Source: Aquarana catesbeiana (Eukaryota; Chordata; Amphibia; Anura; Ranidae). Taken from it: DNA of 64,000 bases. Of the stretch, positions 21,008 through 32,264 are shown piece by piece. The translations under genes and the position numbers were made by a program. The notes below the pieces were generated by a model, which searched no databases, was not told the origin of the DNA, and was given only the letters and a program-made list of their open reading frames with translations. The stretch lies in contig NC_133331.1 in NCBI RefSeq assembly GCF_042186555.1, forward strand, positions 151,501 to 215,500. Reading direction: 5' to 3'. The first letter of the stretch is position 1, and every line of letters begins with the position of its first letter.

Positions 21008-22584
21008 CAGTGGCGTCACTAGGGTTGGTGTCACCCAGTGCGGTAAAACATGGTGTCACCCCCTCCACCAACTATAGTCGCCCCTCAGTACAGACCCCCC
21101 TCCACTAAGTGCAGACCCCCCACTAAGTATAAACCCCTCTCTCAGTACAGACCTCCCATCAGTATAGACCCCCTCAGGACAAACCACCCCCACCTACATT
21201 ACTATAGACCCCCCCAGGACAAACCACCCCCCCTACATTACTATAGACCCCCCAGGACAAACCCCTCCCCCTACATTAGTATAGACCCCCCCAGGACAAA
21301 CCCCCCCCCTACATTACTATAGACCCCCCCAGGACAAACCACCCCCCCTACATTACTATAGACCCCCCAGGACAAACCCCTCCCCCTACATTAGTATAGA
21401 CCCCCCAGGACAAACCACCCCCCCTACATTACTATAGACCCCCCAGGACAAACCACCCCCCTACATTAGTATAGACCCCCCCAGGACAAACCACCCCCCT
21501 ACATTACTATAGACCCCCCCAGGACAAACCACCCCCCCTACATTACTATAGACCCCCCAGGACAAACCACCCCCCCTACATTAGTATAGACCCCCCCAGG
21601 ACAAACCACCCCCCCTACATTACTATAGACCCCCCAGGACAAACCCCTCCCCCTACATTAGTATAGACCCCCCAGGACAAACCACCCCCCCTACATTACT
21701 ATAGACCCCCCAGGACAAACCACCCCCCCTACATTAGTATAGACCCCCCCAGGACAAACCACCCCCCCTACATTACTATAGACCCCCCCAGGACAAACCA
21801 CCCCCCTACATTACTATAGACCCCCCAGGACAAACCACCCCCCCTACATTAGTATAGACCCCCCCAGGACAAACCACCCCCCCTACATTACTATAGACCC
21901 CCCAGGACAAACCACCCCCCCCCTACATTAGTATAGACCCCCCAGGACAAACCACTCCCCTACATTAGTATAGACCCCCCAGGACAAACCACCCCTCCTA
22001 CATTACTATAGACCCCCCAGGACAAACCCCTCCCCCTACATTAGTATAGACCCCCCCAGGACAAACCACCCCCCTACATTAGTATAGACCCCCCCAGGAC
22101 AAACCACCCCCCCTACATTAGTATAGACCCCCCAGGACAAACCACCCCCCCCTACATTAGGTTAATTTAAAACACCCGCCCGGGTGAAGTGTGTCAGGCT
22201 TGGGAAGCATGCGTCAGGGAGGTCGGAGGAGGAGAACTGTCTGAAGTGGAACACGTTGGGCACGCCCCCCCCCCAGTGACGTCAGTCACGTCTTTGCGCG
22301 GCTGGTCTAATTTCGCTCTCCTCCTCTGACAGGAGGAGGGAGGAGGGACGGGTGATGGGCTTCGACACTCGGCAGGTCGAGGCGGCGATCAGCAGAGAGC
22401 CGCCTACGGACAAGGAAGAAGAGAAGGGAGGGGAGCACTCTGGCGCTTCAGCGCCCCCACCTCTGTGGCGCCTGGGTGCACTGCACCCCGTCCAGGATCG
22501 TCCCTGCTCGGGATGGTGACACCCCTCTAGTGGGTGGCACCCGGTGCGGACCGCACCCCCCGCCCCCGTCTAGCAACGCCACTG
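21008..22584. mobile_element. Non-autonomous hAT transposon inserted in the 31-bp array
   Basis: The element starts CAGTGGCGTCACTAGGGT and ends CTAGCAACGCCACTG, inverted termini of hAT type, and is flanked by the 8-bp duplication GGTTCAGG as expected for hAT insertion. No transposase is present: about 1.1 kb of the interior is a C-rich minisatellite. The right third (22170-22560) is GC-rich with a consensus CRE, TGACGTCA (about 22277). Mobilisation would have needed an enzyme from elsewhere. Confidence 0.9.
21100..22165. repeat. ~37-bp C-rich minisatellite inside the hAT element
   Basis: About 28 copies of a unit TACATTACTATAGACC, CCCCAGGACAAACCACCCCCC. Length varies by one to three bases in the C runs and the ACTATAG/AGTATAG dimorphism alternates. 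The first imperfect versions (CAGTACAGACCCCCCTCC) lie next to the hAT left terminus, suggesting the array grew from subterminal transposon sequence. Confidence 0.93.
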
Positions 22585-23330
22585 GGTTCAGGAGTGAGCT
22601 ATGTACAGAGTGCAAGGTTTAGGAGTGAGCTATGTAAAGAGTGCAGGGTTCAGGAGTGTGCTATGTACAGAGTGCAGGGTTCAGGGGTGTGCTATGTACA
22701 GAGTGCAGGGTTCAGGGGTGTGCTATGTACAGAGTTCAGGAGTGTGCTGTGTACAGAGTGCAGGGTTCAGGAGTGAGCTATGTACAGACTGCAGGGTTCA
22801 GGAGTGAGCTATGTACAGAGTGCAGGGTTCAGGAGTGTGCTATGTACAGAGTGCAGGGTTCAGGGGTGTGCTATGTACAGAGTTCAGGTGTGTGCTATGC
22901 ACAGAGTGCAGGGTTCAGGGGTGTGTTGTGTACAGAGCGCAGGGTTCAGGAGTGAGCTATGTACAGAGTGCAGGGTTCAGGAGTGTGCTATGTACAGAGT
23001 GCAGGGTTCAGGGGTGTGCTGTGTACAGAGTGCAGGGTTCAGGGGTGTGCTGTGTACAGAGTGCAGGGTTCAGGAGTGAGCTATGTACAGAGTGCAGGGT
23101 TCAGGGGTGTTCTATGTACAGAGTTCAGGGTTCAGGGGTGTGCTGTGTACAGAGCGCAGGGTTCAGGAGTGAGCTATGTACAGAGTGCAGGGTTCAGGAG
23201 TGAGCTATGTACAGACTGCAGGGTTCAGGAGTGTGCTATGTACAGAATGCAGGGTTCAGGGGTGTGCTGTGTACAGAGTGCAGGGTTCAGGGGTGTGCTG
23301 TGTACAGAGTGCAAGGTTTAGCAGTGTGCT
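22585..23330. repeat. 31-bp minisatellite, right part (starts with the 8-bp TSD)
   Basis: Continuation of the array interrupted by the hAT element. The first 8 bp (GGTTCAGG) are the duplicated target. About 24 copies, dominated by GGGGTGTGCTATGTACAGAG variants that also occur at 19030-19480. It ends at about 23330, where variant units (CAGTGTGCTATACACAG) decay into single-copy sequence. Confidence 0.95.
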
Positions 23331-24099
23331 ATACACAGTGCGCAACCCCCCAAAAGCTCTCTCATATCTCTCTCCTATCTGGCCCGGCACTTGTACCTTC
23401 CTGTGTAGGCGGCTCAGCCTCACCTTGCAGGAAGATCGTTCTCTCTCTAACATTCTGGAGATCTGTCTCCGCCAGAAAGCTTCTATATTTACCTTTGACA
23501 TTGGAGAGTGGAGGGTGAGAGCCAGAGGTGGATGAATGGTGAATGGAGTGCGGGGGCTATCCAGTTGGTCATAACTTATTGATTGAGAAATCCTATGAAT
23601 GAAGGAGGTGGGCCAAGGACAGTCAGGCTGGGGAGGAAAGGGCTAGATGATGCAGGATATCATCCAGCCAGGAACTGAGGGAGGAAGCTCTATCTGCAGC
23701 TTCTAATGCACATTGTGAGGAGCTTGCAGTGTGCAGTGAAATCAGAGGAAGCCGTTTCAGTCCTAAAGAAGAGCCGGTACACCTGTGCGAGACTGGAGGA
23801 GAGGTCGGTGCTCAGATTTCAATTGTAAAAGGTCTTCCAGCATAACGCATGTCCCTACGTCTGGACTGTTGTACTAGAAGACGTCTCATGTACCTGTGCA
23901 CCCCCCTCCCCCGTACTGTACAAAGTCAGCGCTTTGTGTATTCTGGACGGGATGCTTTGTAGGGAATTTACAGAGACGCAGAAAAAACACGTCAGACAAA
24001 TCCAAGAAAAACGTTTCTGCATTCTGAGGAAAACCCCTCCGAGGCTCAGAGTTCTGAGTAAACAGTGTGCAATGTTATGTGTCTATGGAGGAACCCGCC
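23331..24099. other. Single-copy-looking DNA, no gene recognised
   Basis: Mixed-composition sequence between two arrays. Short ORFs exist on both strands but none resembles a known protein, has a signal peptide or shows convincing splice sites. Nothing was identified. Confidence 0.4.
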
Positions 24100-25512
24100 A
24101 AGCTCAGCGCTCCTGGGCACCAAAACCAGCTCAGACTTCCGTCCGGCACCAAAACCAGCTCAGACTCCCGTCTGGCACCAACACCAGCTCAGACTCCCGT
24201 CCGGCACCAAAACCAGCTCAGACTCCCGTCTGGCACCAACACCAGCTCAGACTCCCGTCCGGCACCAAAACCAGCTCAGACTCCCGTCTGGCACCAACAC
24301 CAGCTCAGACTCCCGTCCGGCACCAAAACCAGCTCAGACTCCCGTCTGGCACCAACACCAGCTCAGACTCCCGTCTGGCACCAAAACCAGCTCAGACTCC
24401 CGTCCGGCACCAACACCAGCTCAGACTTCTGTCCGGCACCAAAACCAGCTCAGACTCCCGTCTGGCACCAAAACCAGCTCAGACTCCCGTCCGGCACCAA
24501 AACCAGTTCAGACTCCCGTCCGGCACCAAAACCAGCTCAGACTCCTGTCTGGCACCAAAACCAGTTCAGACTTCCGTCCGGCACCAAAACCAGCTCAGAC
24601 TCCCGTCTGGCACCAAAACCAGTTCAGACTTCCGTCCGGCACCAACACCAGCTCAGACTCCCGTCCGGCACCAAAACCAGCTCAGACTCCCGTCCTGCAC
24701 CAAAACCAGTTCAGACTCCCGTCCGGCACCAGAACCAGCTCAGACTCCCGTCTGGCACCAAAACCAGCTCAGACTCCCGTCCGGCACCAAAACCAGCTCA
24801 GACTCCCGTCTGGCACCAAAACCAGCTCAGACTTCCGTCTGGCACTAAAACCAGCTCAGACTCCCCCTTGTCACCAAAACTACCTTAGACTTCCTCCTGG
24901 GCATCAAAACCAGCTCAGACTCCCACCTGACACCAAAACCAGCTCAGACTCCCGTCTGGCACCAACACCAGTTCAGACTTCTGTCTGGCACCAAAACTAC
25001 CTTAGACTTCCTCCTGGGCACCAAAACCAGCTCATACTCCCGTCTGGCACCAAAACCAGCTCAGACTCCCGTCTGGCACCAAAACCAGTTCAGATTCCCG
25101 TCCGGCACCAAAACCAGCTCAGACTCCCATCTGGCACCAAAACCAGCTCAGGCTCCCTCCTGGCACCAAAACCAGCTCAGACCCCCGTCTGGCACCAAAA
25201 CCAGCTCAGACCCCCGTCTGGCACCAAAACCAGCTCAGACTCCCGTCTGGCACCAAAACCAGTTCAGACTCCCGTCCGGTACCAAAACCAGCTCAGGCTC
25301 CCTCCTGGCACCAAAACCAGCTCAGGCTCCCTCCTGGCACCAAAACCAGCTCAGACTCCCCCTTGTCACCAAAACCAGCTCAGACTCCCGCCTGGCACCA
25401 AACCCAGCTCAGACTTCCGTCCGGCACCAATCCCAGCTCAGACTCCCGCCTGGCACCAAACCCAGCTCAGACTTCCACTTGGCACCAAAACCAGCTCAGA
25501 CTTGGCACCCTA
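24100..25512. repeat. 29-bp minisatellite
   Basis: About 48 copies of GGCACCAAAACCAGCTCAGA + CTCCCGTCT, with AACACC, GTTCAG and GTCCGG variants. Longer divergent units after 24850 include CCTTGTCACC and CTCCTGGGCA. A 29-bp period keeps all three plus frames open by rotation, giving ORFs of up to 482 codons (SSDSRPAPKPAQTPVWHQ). These are not genes. Confidence 0.97.
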
Positions 25513-25868
25513 AGAGGACTAGTTTAATTTTTCAAAAAGAAGATTGAAGACTCAGATTATCATTAGGAAGGTCAAAAGAGGCCAACTTACTGTATCTCAA
25601 GCAGCGTTCATCATCAGCACCATGACTTAGACGTAGCCCCTCCCAGATACACTGCTGGGATGATTACTATACTTACATTTAGTTCTTTTTTTTGGCTCAT
25701 CTGTAATCATTGAACTATTGATTTCTTTGGGCTGTTCTGGATCTCACAGGCTCTACAGGTATGATTGCTCTCCTCTGCTTTCTAGAGGCTTTTGGAACAT
25801 AGGAGGTTGAGCAAGGCAAATGAACAACCTGAATTAATTATTGTGCTTCAGCCAATCTCTGGGGAAGG
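25513..25868. other. Single-copy-looking spacer
   Basis: About 350 bp between the 29-bp and 48-bp arrays. No ORF of note, RNA gene or terminal repeat was seen. Confidence 0.4.
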
Positions 25869-28800
25869 GTGGCCGGGTCCATGGATTGGAGGGGTGGCGT
25901 CCTGCATATAGATTAGGGGCCAGGCCCATGGATTGGAGGGGTGGCGCCCTGCATGTAGATTAGGGGCTGGGCCCATCGATTGGAGGGGTGGCGCCCTGCA
26001 TATAGATTAGGGGCCGGGCCCATGGATTAGTGGGGGTGGCGCCCTGTATATAGATTAGGGGCCGGGCCCATGGATTAGCGGGGGCGGCGCCCTGCATGTA
26101 GATTAGGGGCCGGGCCCATGGATTAGCGGGGCCGGCGCCCTGCATGTAGATAAGAGGCTGGACCCATAGATTAGCGGGGGCGGCGCCCTGCATGTAGATT
26201 AGGGGCTGGGCCCATGGATTAGAGGGGGCGGTGCCCTGCATGTAGATTAAGGGCTGGGCCCGTGGATTAGGGGGGCGGTGCCCTGCATGTAGATTAGGGG
26301 CCAAGCCCATGGATTAGGGGGGGTGGCACCCTGCATATAGATTAGGGGCCGGGCACATGGATTAGGGGGGGTGGCGCCCTGCATGTAGATTAGGGGCCGG
26401 GCCCATGGATTAGGGGGGGCGGTGCTCTGCATATAGATTAGGGGTCGGGCCCATGGATTAGCGGGGGCGGCGCCCTACATGTAGATTAGGGGCCGGGCCC
26501 ATGGATTAGCGGGGGCGGTGCCCTGCATGTAGATAAGGGGCTGGGCCCATAGATTAGCGGGGGCGGCGCCCTGCATGTAGATTAGGAGCTGGGCCCATGG
26601 ATTGGGGGGGCGGTGCCCTGCATGTAGATTAAGGGCTGGGCCCATGGATTAGGGGGGCGGTGCCCTGCATGTAGATTAAGGGCTGGGCCCATGGATTAGG
26701 GGGGCGGTGCCCTGCATGTAGATTAGGGGCCAAGCCCATGGATTAGGGGGGGTGGCGCCCTACATATAGATTAGGGGCCGGGCACATGGATTAGGGGGGG
26801 TGGCGCCCTGCATGTAGATTAGGGGCCGGGCCCATGGATTAGGGGTGGCGGTGCCCTGCATGTAGATTAGGGGCCGGGCCCATGGATTAGCGGGGGCGGT
26901 GCCCTGCATGTAGATTAGGGGTCGGGCCCATGGATTAGCGGGGGCGGCGCCCTGCATGTAGATTAGGGGTCGGGCCCATGGATTAGGGGGGGGCGGTGCC
27001 CTGCATGTAGATTAGGGGTCGGGCCCATGGATTAGGGGGGGCGGTGCCCTGCATGTAGATTAGAGGTCGGGCCCATGGATTAGCGGGGGCGGCGCCCTGC
27101 ATGTAGATTAGGGGCCGGGCCCATGGATTAGGGAGGGCGGTGCCCTGCATGTAGATTAAGGGCTGGGCCCATGGATTAGGGGGGCGGTGCCCTGCATGTA
27201 GATTAGGGGCCAAGCCCATGGATTAGGGGGGGTGGCACCCTGCATATAGATTAGGGGCCGGGCACATGGATTAGGGGGGTGGCGCCCTGCATGTAGATTA
27301 GGGGCCGGGCCCATGGATTAGGGGGGGCGGTGCCCTGCATATAGATTAGGGGCCGGGCCCATGGATTAGCGGGGGCGGCGCCCTACATGTAGATTAGGGG
27401 CTGGGCCCATGGATTAGCGGGGGTGGCGCCCTGCATGTAGATAAGGGGCTGGGCCCATAGATTAGCGGGGGCGGCGCCCTGCATGTAGATTAGGAGCTGG
27501 GCCCATGGATTGGGGGGGCGGTGCCCTGCATGTAGATTAAGGGCTGGGCCCATGGATTAGGGGGGCGGTGCCCTGCATGTAGATTAGGGGCCAAGCCCAT
27601 GGATTAGGGGGGGTGGCGCCCTGCATGTAGATTAGGGGCCGGGCCCATGGATTAGGGGGGCGGTGCCCTGCATATAGATTAGGGGCCGGGCCCATGGATT
27701 AGCGGGGGCGGCGCCCTACATGTAGATTAGGGGCCGGGCCCATGGATTAGTGGGAGCGGCGCCCTGCATGTAAATTTGGGGCCGGGCCCATGGATTAGCG
27801 GGGGCGGCGCCCTGCATGTAGATTAGGGACCGGGCCCATGGATTAGCGGGGGCGGTGCCCTGCATGTAGATTAGGGGCCGGGCCCATGGATTAGCGGGGG
27901 CGGTGCTCTGCATGTAGATTAGGGGCCGGGCCCATGGATTAGCGGGGGCGGCGCCCTGCATGTAGATAAGGGGCTGGGCCCATAGATTAGCGGGGGCGGC
28001 GCCCTGCATGTAGATTAGGAGCTGGGCCCATGGATTGGGGGGGCGGTGCCCTGCATGTAGATTAAGGGCTGGGCCCATGGATTAGGGGGGCGGTGCCCTG
28101 CATGTAGATTAGGGGCCAAGCCCATGGATTAGGGGGGGTGGCGCCCTGCATATAGGTTAGGGGCCGGGCACATGGATTAGGGGGGGTGGCGCCCTGCATG
28201 GAGATTAGGGGCCGGGCCCATGGATTAGGGGGGGTGGCGCCCTGCATGTAGATTAGGGGCCGGGCCCATGGATTAGGGGTGGCAGTGCCCTGCATATAGA
28301 TTAGGGGCCGGGCCCATGGATTAGCGGGGCGGCGCCCTACATGTAGCTTAGGGGCCGGGCCCATGGATTAGTGGGGGCGGCGCCCTGCATGTAAATTCGG
28401 GGCCGGGCCCATGGATTAGCGGGGGCGGCGCCCTGCATGTAGATTAGGGGCCGGGCCCATGGATTAGCGGGGGCGGTGCCCTGCATGTAGATTAGGGGTC
28501 GGGCCCATGGATTAGCGGGGGCGGCGCCCTGCATGTAGATTAGGGGTCGGGCCCATGGATTGGGGGGGCGGTGCCCTGCATGTAGATTAGGGGTCGGGCC
28601 CATGGATTAGGGGGGCGGTGCCCTGCATGTAGATTAGGGGTCGGGCCCATGGATTAGCGGGGGCGGCGCCCTGCATGTAGATTAGGGGCCAAGCCCATGG
28701 ATTAGCGGGGGCGACGCCCTGCATGTAGATTAGGGGCCGGGCCCATGGATTAGGGGGGGTGGCGCCCTGCATGTAGATTAGGGGCCAAGCCCATGGATTA

Positions 28801-30540
28801 GGGGGGGTGGCGCCCTGCATATAGATTAGGGGCCGGGCCCATGGATTGGGGGGGCGGCGCCCTGCATGTAGATTAGGGGCTGGGCTCATGGATTAGGGGG
28901 GCGGCATCCTGCATGTAGATAAGGGGCCGGGCCCATGGATTAGCGGGGGTTGCGCCCTGCATGTAGATTAGGGTCCGGGCCCATAGTGGGGGTGGCGCCC
29001 TGCATGTAGATTAGGGTCCGGGCCCATGGATTAGTGGGGGTGGCGTCCTGCATGTAGATTAGGGGCCGGACCCATGGATTAGCGGGGGCGGTGCCCTGCA
29101 TGTAGATTAGGGGTCGGGCCCATGGATTAGCGGGGGCGGCGCCCTGCATGTAGATTAGGGGTCGGGCCCATGGATTAGGGGGGGCGGTGCCCTGCATGTA
29201 GATTAGGGGTCGGGCCCATGGATTAGCGGGGGCGGCGCCCTGCATGTAGATTTGGGGCCAAGCCCATGGATTAGCGGGGCGGCGCCCTGCATGTAGATTA
29301 GGGGCCGGGCCCATGGATTGGGGGGGTGGCGCCCTGCATATAGATTAGGGGCTGGGCCCATGGATTGGGGGGTGGTGCCCTGCATATAGATTAGGGGCCG
29401 GGCCCATGGATTGGGGGGGCGGCGCCCTGCATGTAGATTAGGGGCTGGGCTCATGGATTAGGGGGGCGGCATCCTGCATGTAGATAAGGGGCCGGGCCCA
29501 TGGATTAGCGGGGGTGGCGCCCTGCATGTAGATTAGGGTCCGGGCCCATGGATTAGTGGGGGTGGCGCCCTGCATGTAGATTAGGGTCCGGACCCATGGA
29601 TTAGCAGGGGTGGTGCCCTGCATGTAGATTAGGGGCCGGGCCCATGGATTAGCGGGGGTGGCGTCCTGCATGTAGATTAGGGGCCGGGCCTATGGATTAG
29701 CGGGGGCGGCGCCCTGCATGTAGATTAGAGGCCACGCCCATGGATTGGGGGGGCGGCGCCCTGCATGTAGATTAGGGGCTGGGCCCATGGATTGGGGGGT
29801 GGCGCCCGTCATGTAGATTAGGGGCTGGGCCCATGGATTGGGGGGGCGGTGCCCTGCATGTAGATTAGGGGCTGGGCCCATGGATTGGGGGGTGGCGCCC
29901 GTCATGTAGCTTAGGGGCTGGGCCCATGGATTGGGGGGGCGGCGCCCTGCCTGTAGATTAGGGGCTGGGCCCATGGATTGGGGGGGCGGCGCCCTGCATG
30001 TAGATTAGGGGCTGGGCCCATGGATTGGGGGGTGGCGCCCGTCATGTAGATTAGGGGCTGGGCCCATGGATTGGGGGGTGGCGCCCTGCATGTAGATTAG
30101 GGGCTGGGCACATGGATTGGGGGTGGCGCCCGTCATGTAGATTAGGGGCCAGGCCCATGGATTAGGGGGGCGGCGCCCTGCATGTAGATTAGGGGCCGGG
30201 CCCATGGATTAGCGGGGTGGCGCCCTGCATATAGATTAGGGGCCGGGCCCATGGATTGGGGGGCTGGCACCCTGCATGTAGATTAGGGGCTGGGCTCATG
30301 GATTAGGGGGGTGGTGCCCTGCATGTAGATTCGGGGCCGGGCCCATTGATTTAGGGGGGGCGGTGCCCTGCATATAGATTAGGGGCCGGGCTCATGGATT
30401 GGGGGGTGGCGCCCGTCATGTAGATTAGGGGCTGGGCCCATGGATTAGTGGGGGCGGCGCCCTGCATGTAGATTAGGGGCCGGGCTTATGGATTAGGGGG
30501 GTGGCGCCCTGCATGTAGATTAGGGGCCGGGCCTGTATGA
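25869..30540. repeat. 48-bp GC-rich minisatellite
   Basis: About 97 copies of a unit of about 48 bp (43-49) containing GGGCCCATGGATTAG, a G-rich run, GGCGCCCTGCATG and TAGATTAGGGGCC. Marker variants such as CCAAGCCCATGG recur at about 26296, 26728, 27207, 27588, 28109, 28687, 28784 and 29248, showing block duplication. Minus-strand ORFs (NPWARPLIYMQGAAPA, 16 codons per unit) are read-through. The right edge runs into a hAT-like terminus. Confidence 0.96.
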
Positions 30541-30558
30541 ATGGGCCGCCACTGTAGG
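30536..30558 (-). mobile_element. hAT-like transposon terminus at the edge of the 48-bp array
   Basis: Read on the minus strand the sequence starts CAGTGGCGGCCCATTCATAC at 30558 and then passes straight into the array (CAGGCCCGGCCCCTAATC). CAGTGGCGGC termini are typical of hAT elements and a related end lies at about 5390. The opposite terminus was not found left of 25869, so the element is either truncated or was consumed by array growth. Confidence 0.5.
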
Positions 30559-31078
30559 TGACCTCAATAAAAGTTCTCATGGGACGTGTCAGTTCATCGA
30601 GGGGTTATTGTCTGTGTACTCACCAACACGTTGGAGGAAGTGCTCCACAGGGTAAGATCGGGGGGCATTTAAAGTGGGTGATACACAGACATGAAACAAA
30701 TCCTCCTACATAAGTTGTACCTGTTTATCGGCAGTCTTCTCTTCTCTACATCCATTCAAAGTCCAGATTTCTATAAAGCTTTTCTGAGCTGTCAGAACAT
30801 AGAGGATGGAGAACTGAAGTTAAAGTTACTGTAGAACTCAGTGAGGAGAGCTCTGAGAGGAAAGGGCCATACCCCCCTCCCCCCCTTCCCGTCCATTGTG
30901 CGACTTCAAAATCACGTGATTTCCATTTAGACTTTACCCTGCAACTTGGAGTGACTTTGGATGATTGAGACTTTATATTCTGTATCTCTGCTAAGCAGGG
31001 AATAAATTCCATCTCTGCCTCTAGTAAAATCAGCATACAGTACACATAATTACTGGCTAGGCACACAGGTAACCCGAT
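30559..31078. other. Single-copy-looking spacer
   Basis: About 520 bp with no recognised gene. A 129-codon minus ORF here lacks any known motif and has ordinary composition; I do not consider it supported. Confidence 0.4.
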
Positions 31079-31265
31079 GTTTAACCCCTTCCCAGTCAGT
31101 GTCATTAGTACAGTGACAGTGTATATTTTTAGCACGTGTCACTGTGTCTCACTTGTTCCCACAAAGTGTCAGTTAGAGTCAGATTGTCAGCCACAATATC
31201 GCAGTCCCGCTATAAGTCCCTGATCGCTGTCATTACTAGTAAAAAAAAAAAATTCCATATATATA
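31079..31265. repeat. Ranid dispersed repeat, left half (split by the Tc1-derived insertion)
   Basis: Sequence from TTTAACCCCTTCCCAGTCAG to TGATCGCTGTCATTACTAGT and the A-run matches, from memory, the middle of a very common ranid repeat. Its continuation resumes at 35502, on the other side of the palindromic insertion. The same family occurs at 5790-6030 and at the window's right end. Confidence 0.6.
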
Positions 31266-31367
31266 CAGTGAGGAGGGAAAGTATTCAGACCCCCTTACAT
31301 TTTTCACTCTTTGTTATATTGCAGCCATTTGCTAAAATCATTTCAGTTCATTTTTTTCCACATTAAT

Positions 31368-32264
31368 GTACACACAGCACCCCATATTGTACACACAGCC
31401 CCCCATATTGTACACACAGCCCCCCATATTGTACACACAGCACCTCATATTGTACACACAGCACCTCATATTGTACACACAGCACCCCATATTGTACACA
31501 CAGCCCCCCATATTGTACACACAGCCCCCCATATTGTACACACAGCACCCCATATTGTACACACAACACCCCATATTGTACACACAGCCCCCCATATTGT
31601 ACACACATCACCCCATATTGTACACACAGCCCCCCATATTGTACACACAGCACCCCATATTGTACACACAGCACTCCATATTGTACACACAGCACCCCAT
31701 ATTGTACACACAGCACCCCATATTGTACACACAGCACTCCATATTGTACACACAGCACTCCATATTGTACACACAGCACCTCATATTGTACACACAGCAC
31801 CCCATATTGTACACACAGCCCCCATATTGTACACACAGCACCCCATATTGTACACACAGCACCCCATATTGTACACACAGCACCCCATATTGTACACACA
31901 GCCCCCATATTGTACACACAGCACCCCATATTGTACACACAGCACCCCATATTGTACACACAGCACCCCATATTGTACACACAGCACCCCATATTATACA
32001 CACAGCACCCCATATTGTACACACAGCACCCCATATTGTACACAGCACCCTATATTGTACACACAGCACCCCATATTGTACACACAGCACCCCATATTGT
32101 ACACAGCACCCCATATTGTACACACAGCACCCCATATTGTACACAGCACCCCATATTGTACACACAGCACCCCATATTGTACACACAGCACCTCATATTG
32201 TACACACAGCACCCCATATTGTACACACAGCACTCCATATTGTACACAGCCCCCCATATTGTAC
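31368..32264 (+). repeat. 21-bp minisatellite, left arm
   Basis: About 43 copies of a 21-bp unit starting GTACACACAGC and ending CCATATT, with CAC/CCC/TCC changes in the middle. A few 18- and 20-bp units occur. The first unit is the Tc1 terminal repeat sequence itself. The arm ends at a hairpin: CCCCATATTGT (32252-32262), a 4-base loop ACAC, then ACAATATGGGG (32267-32277). Confidence 0.96.

Noticed and set aside
18020..25512. Arrays with 29-31-bp units resembling CRISPR repeats
   Set aside because: The units are contiguous with no unique spacers, there are no cas genes, and the surrounding DNA is vertebrate.
25960..30205. Minus-strand ORFs with NPWARPLIYMQGAAPA repeats
   Set aside because: Read-through of the 48-bp minisatellite; ORFs start and stop wherever unit length changes.
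30746..31135. 129-codon minus-strand ORF
   Set aside because: No motif, and it overlaps the edge of a dispersed repeat; probably chance.
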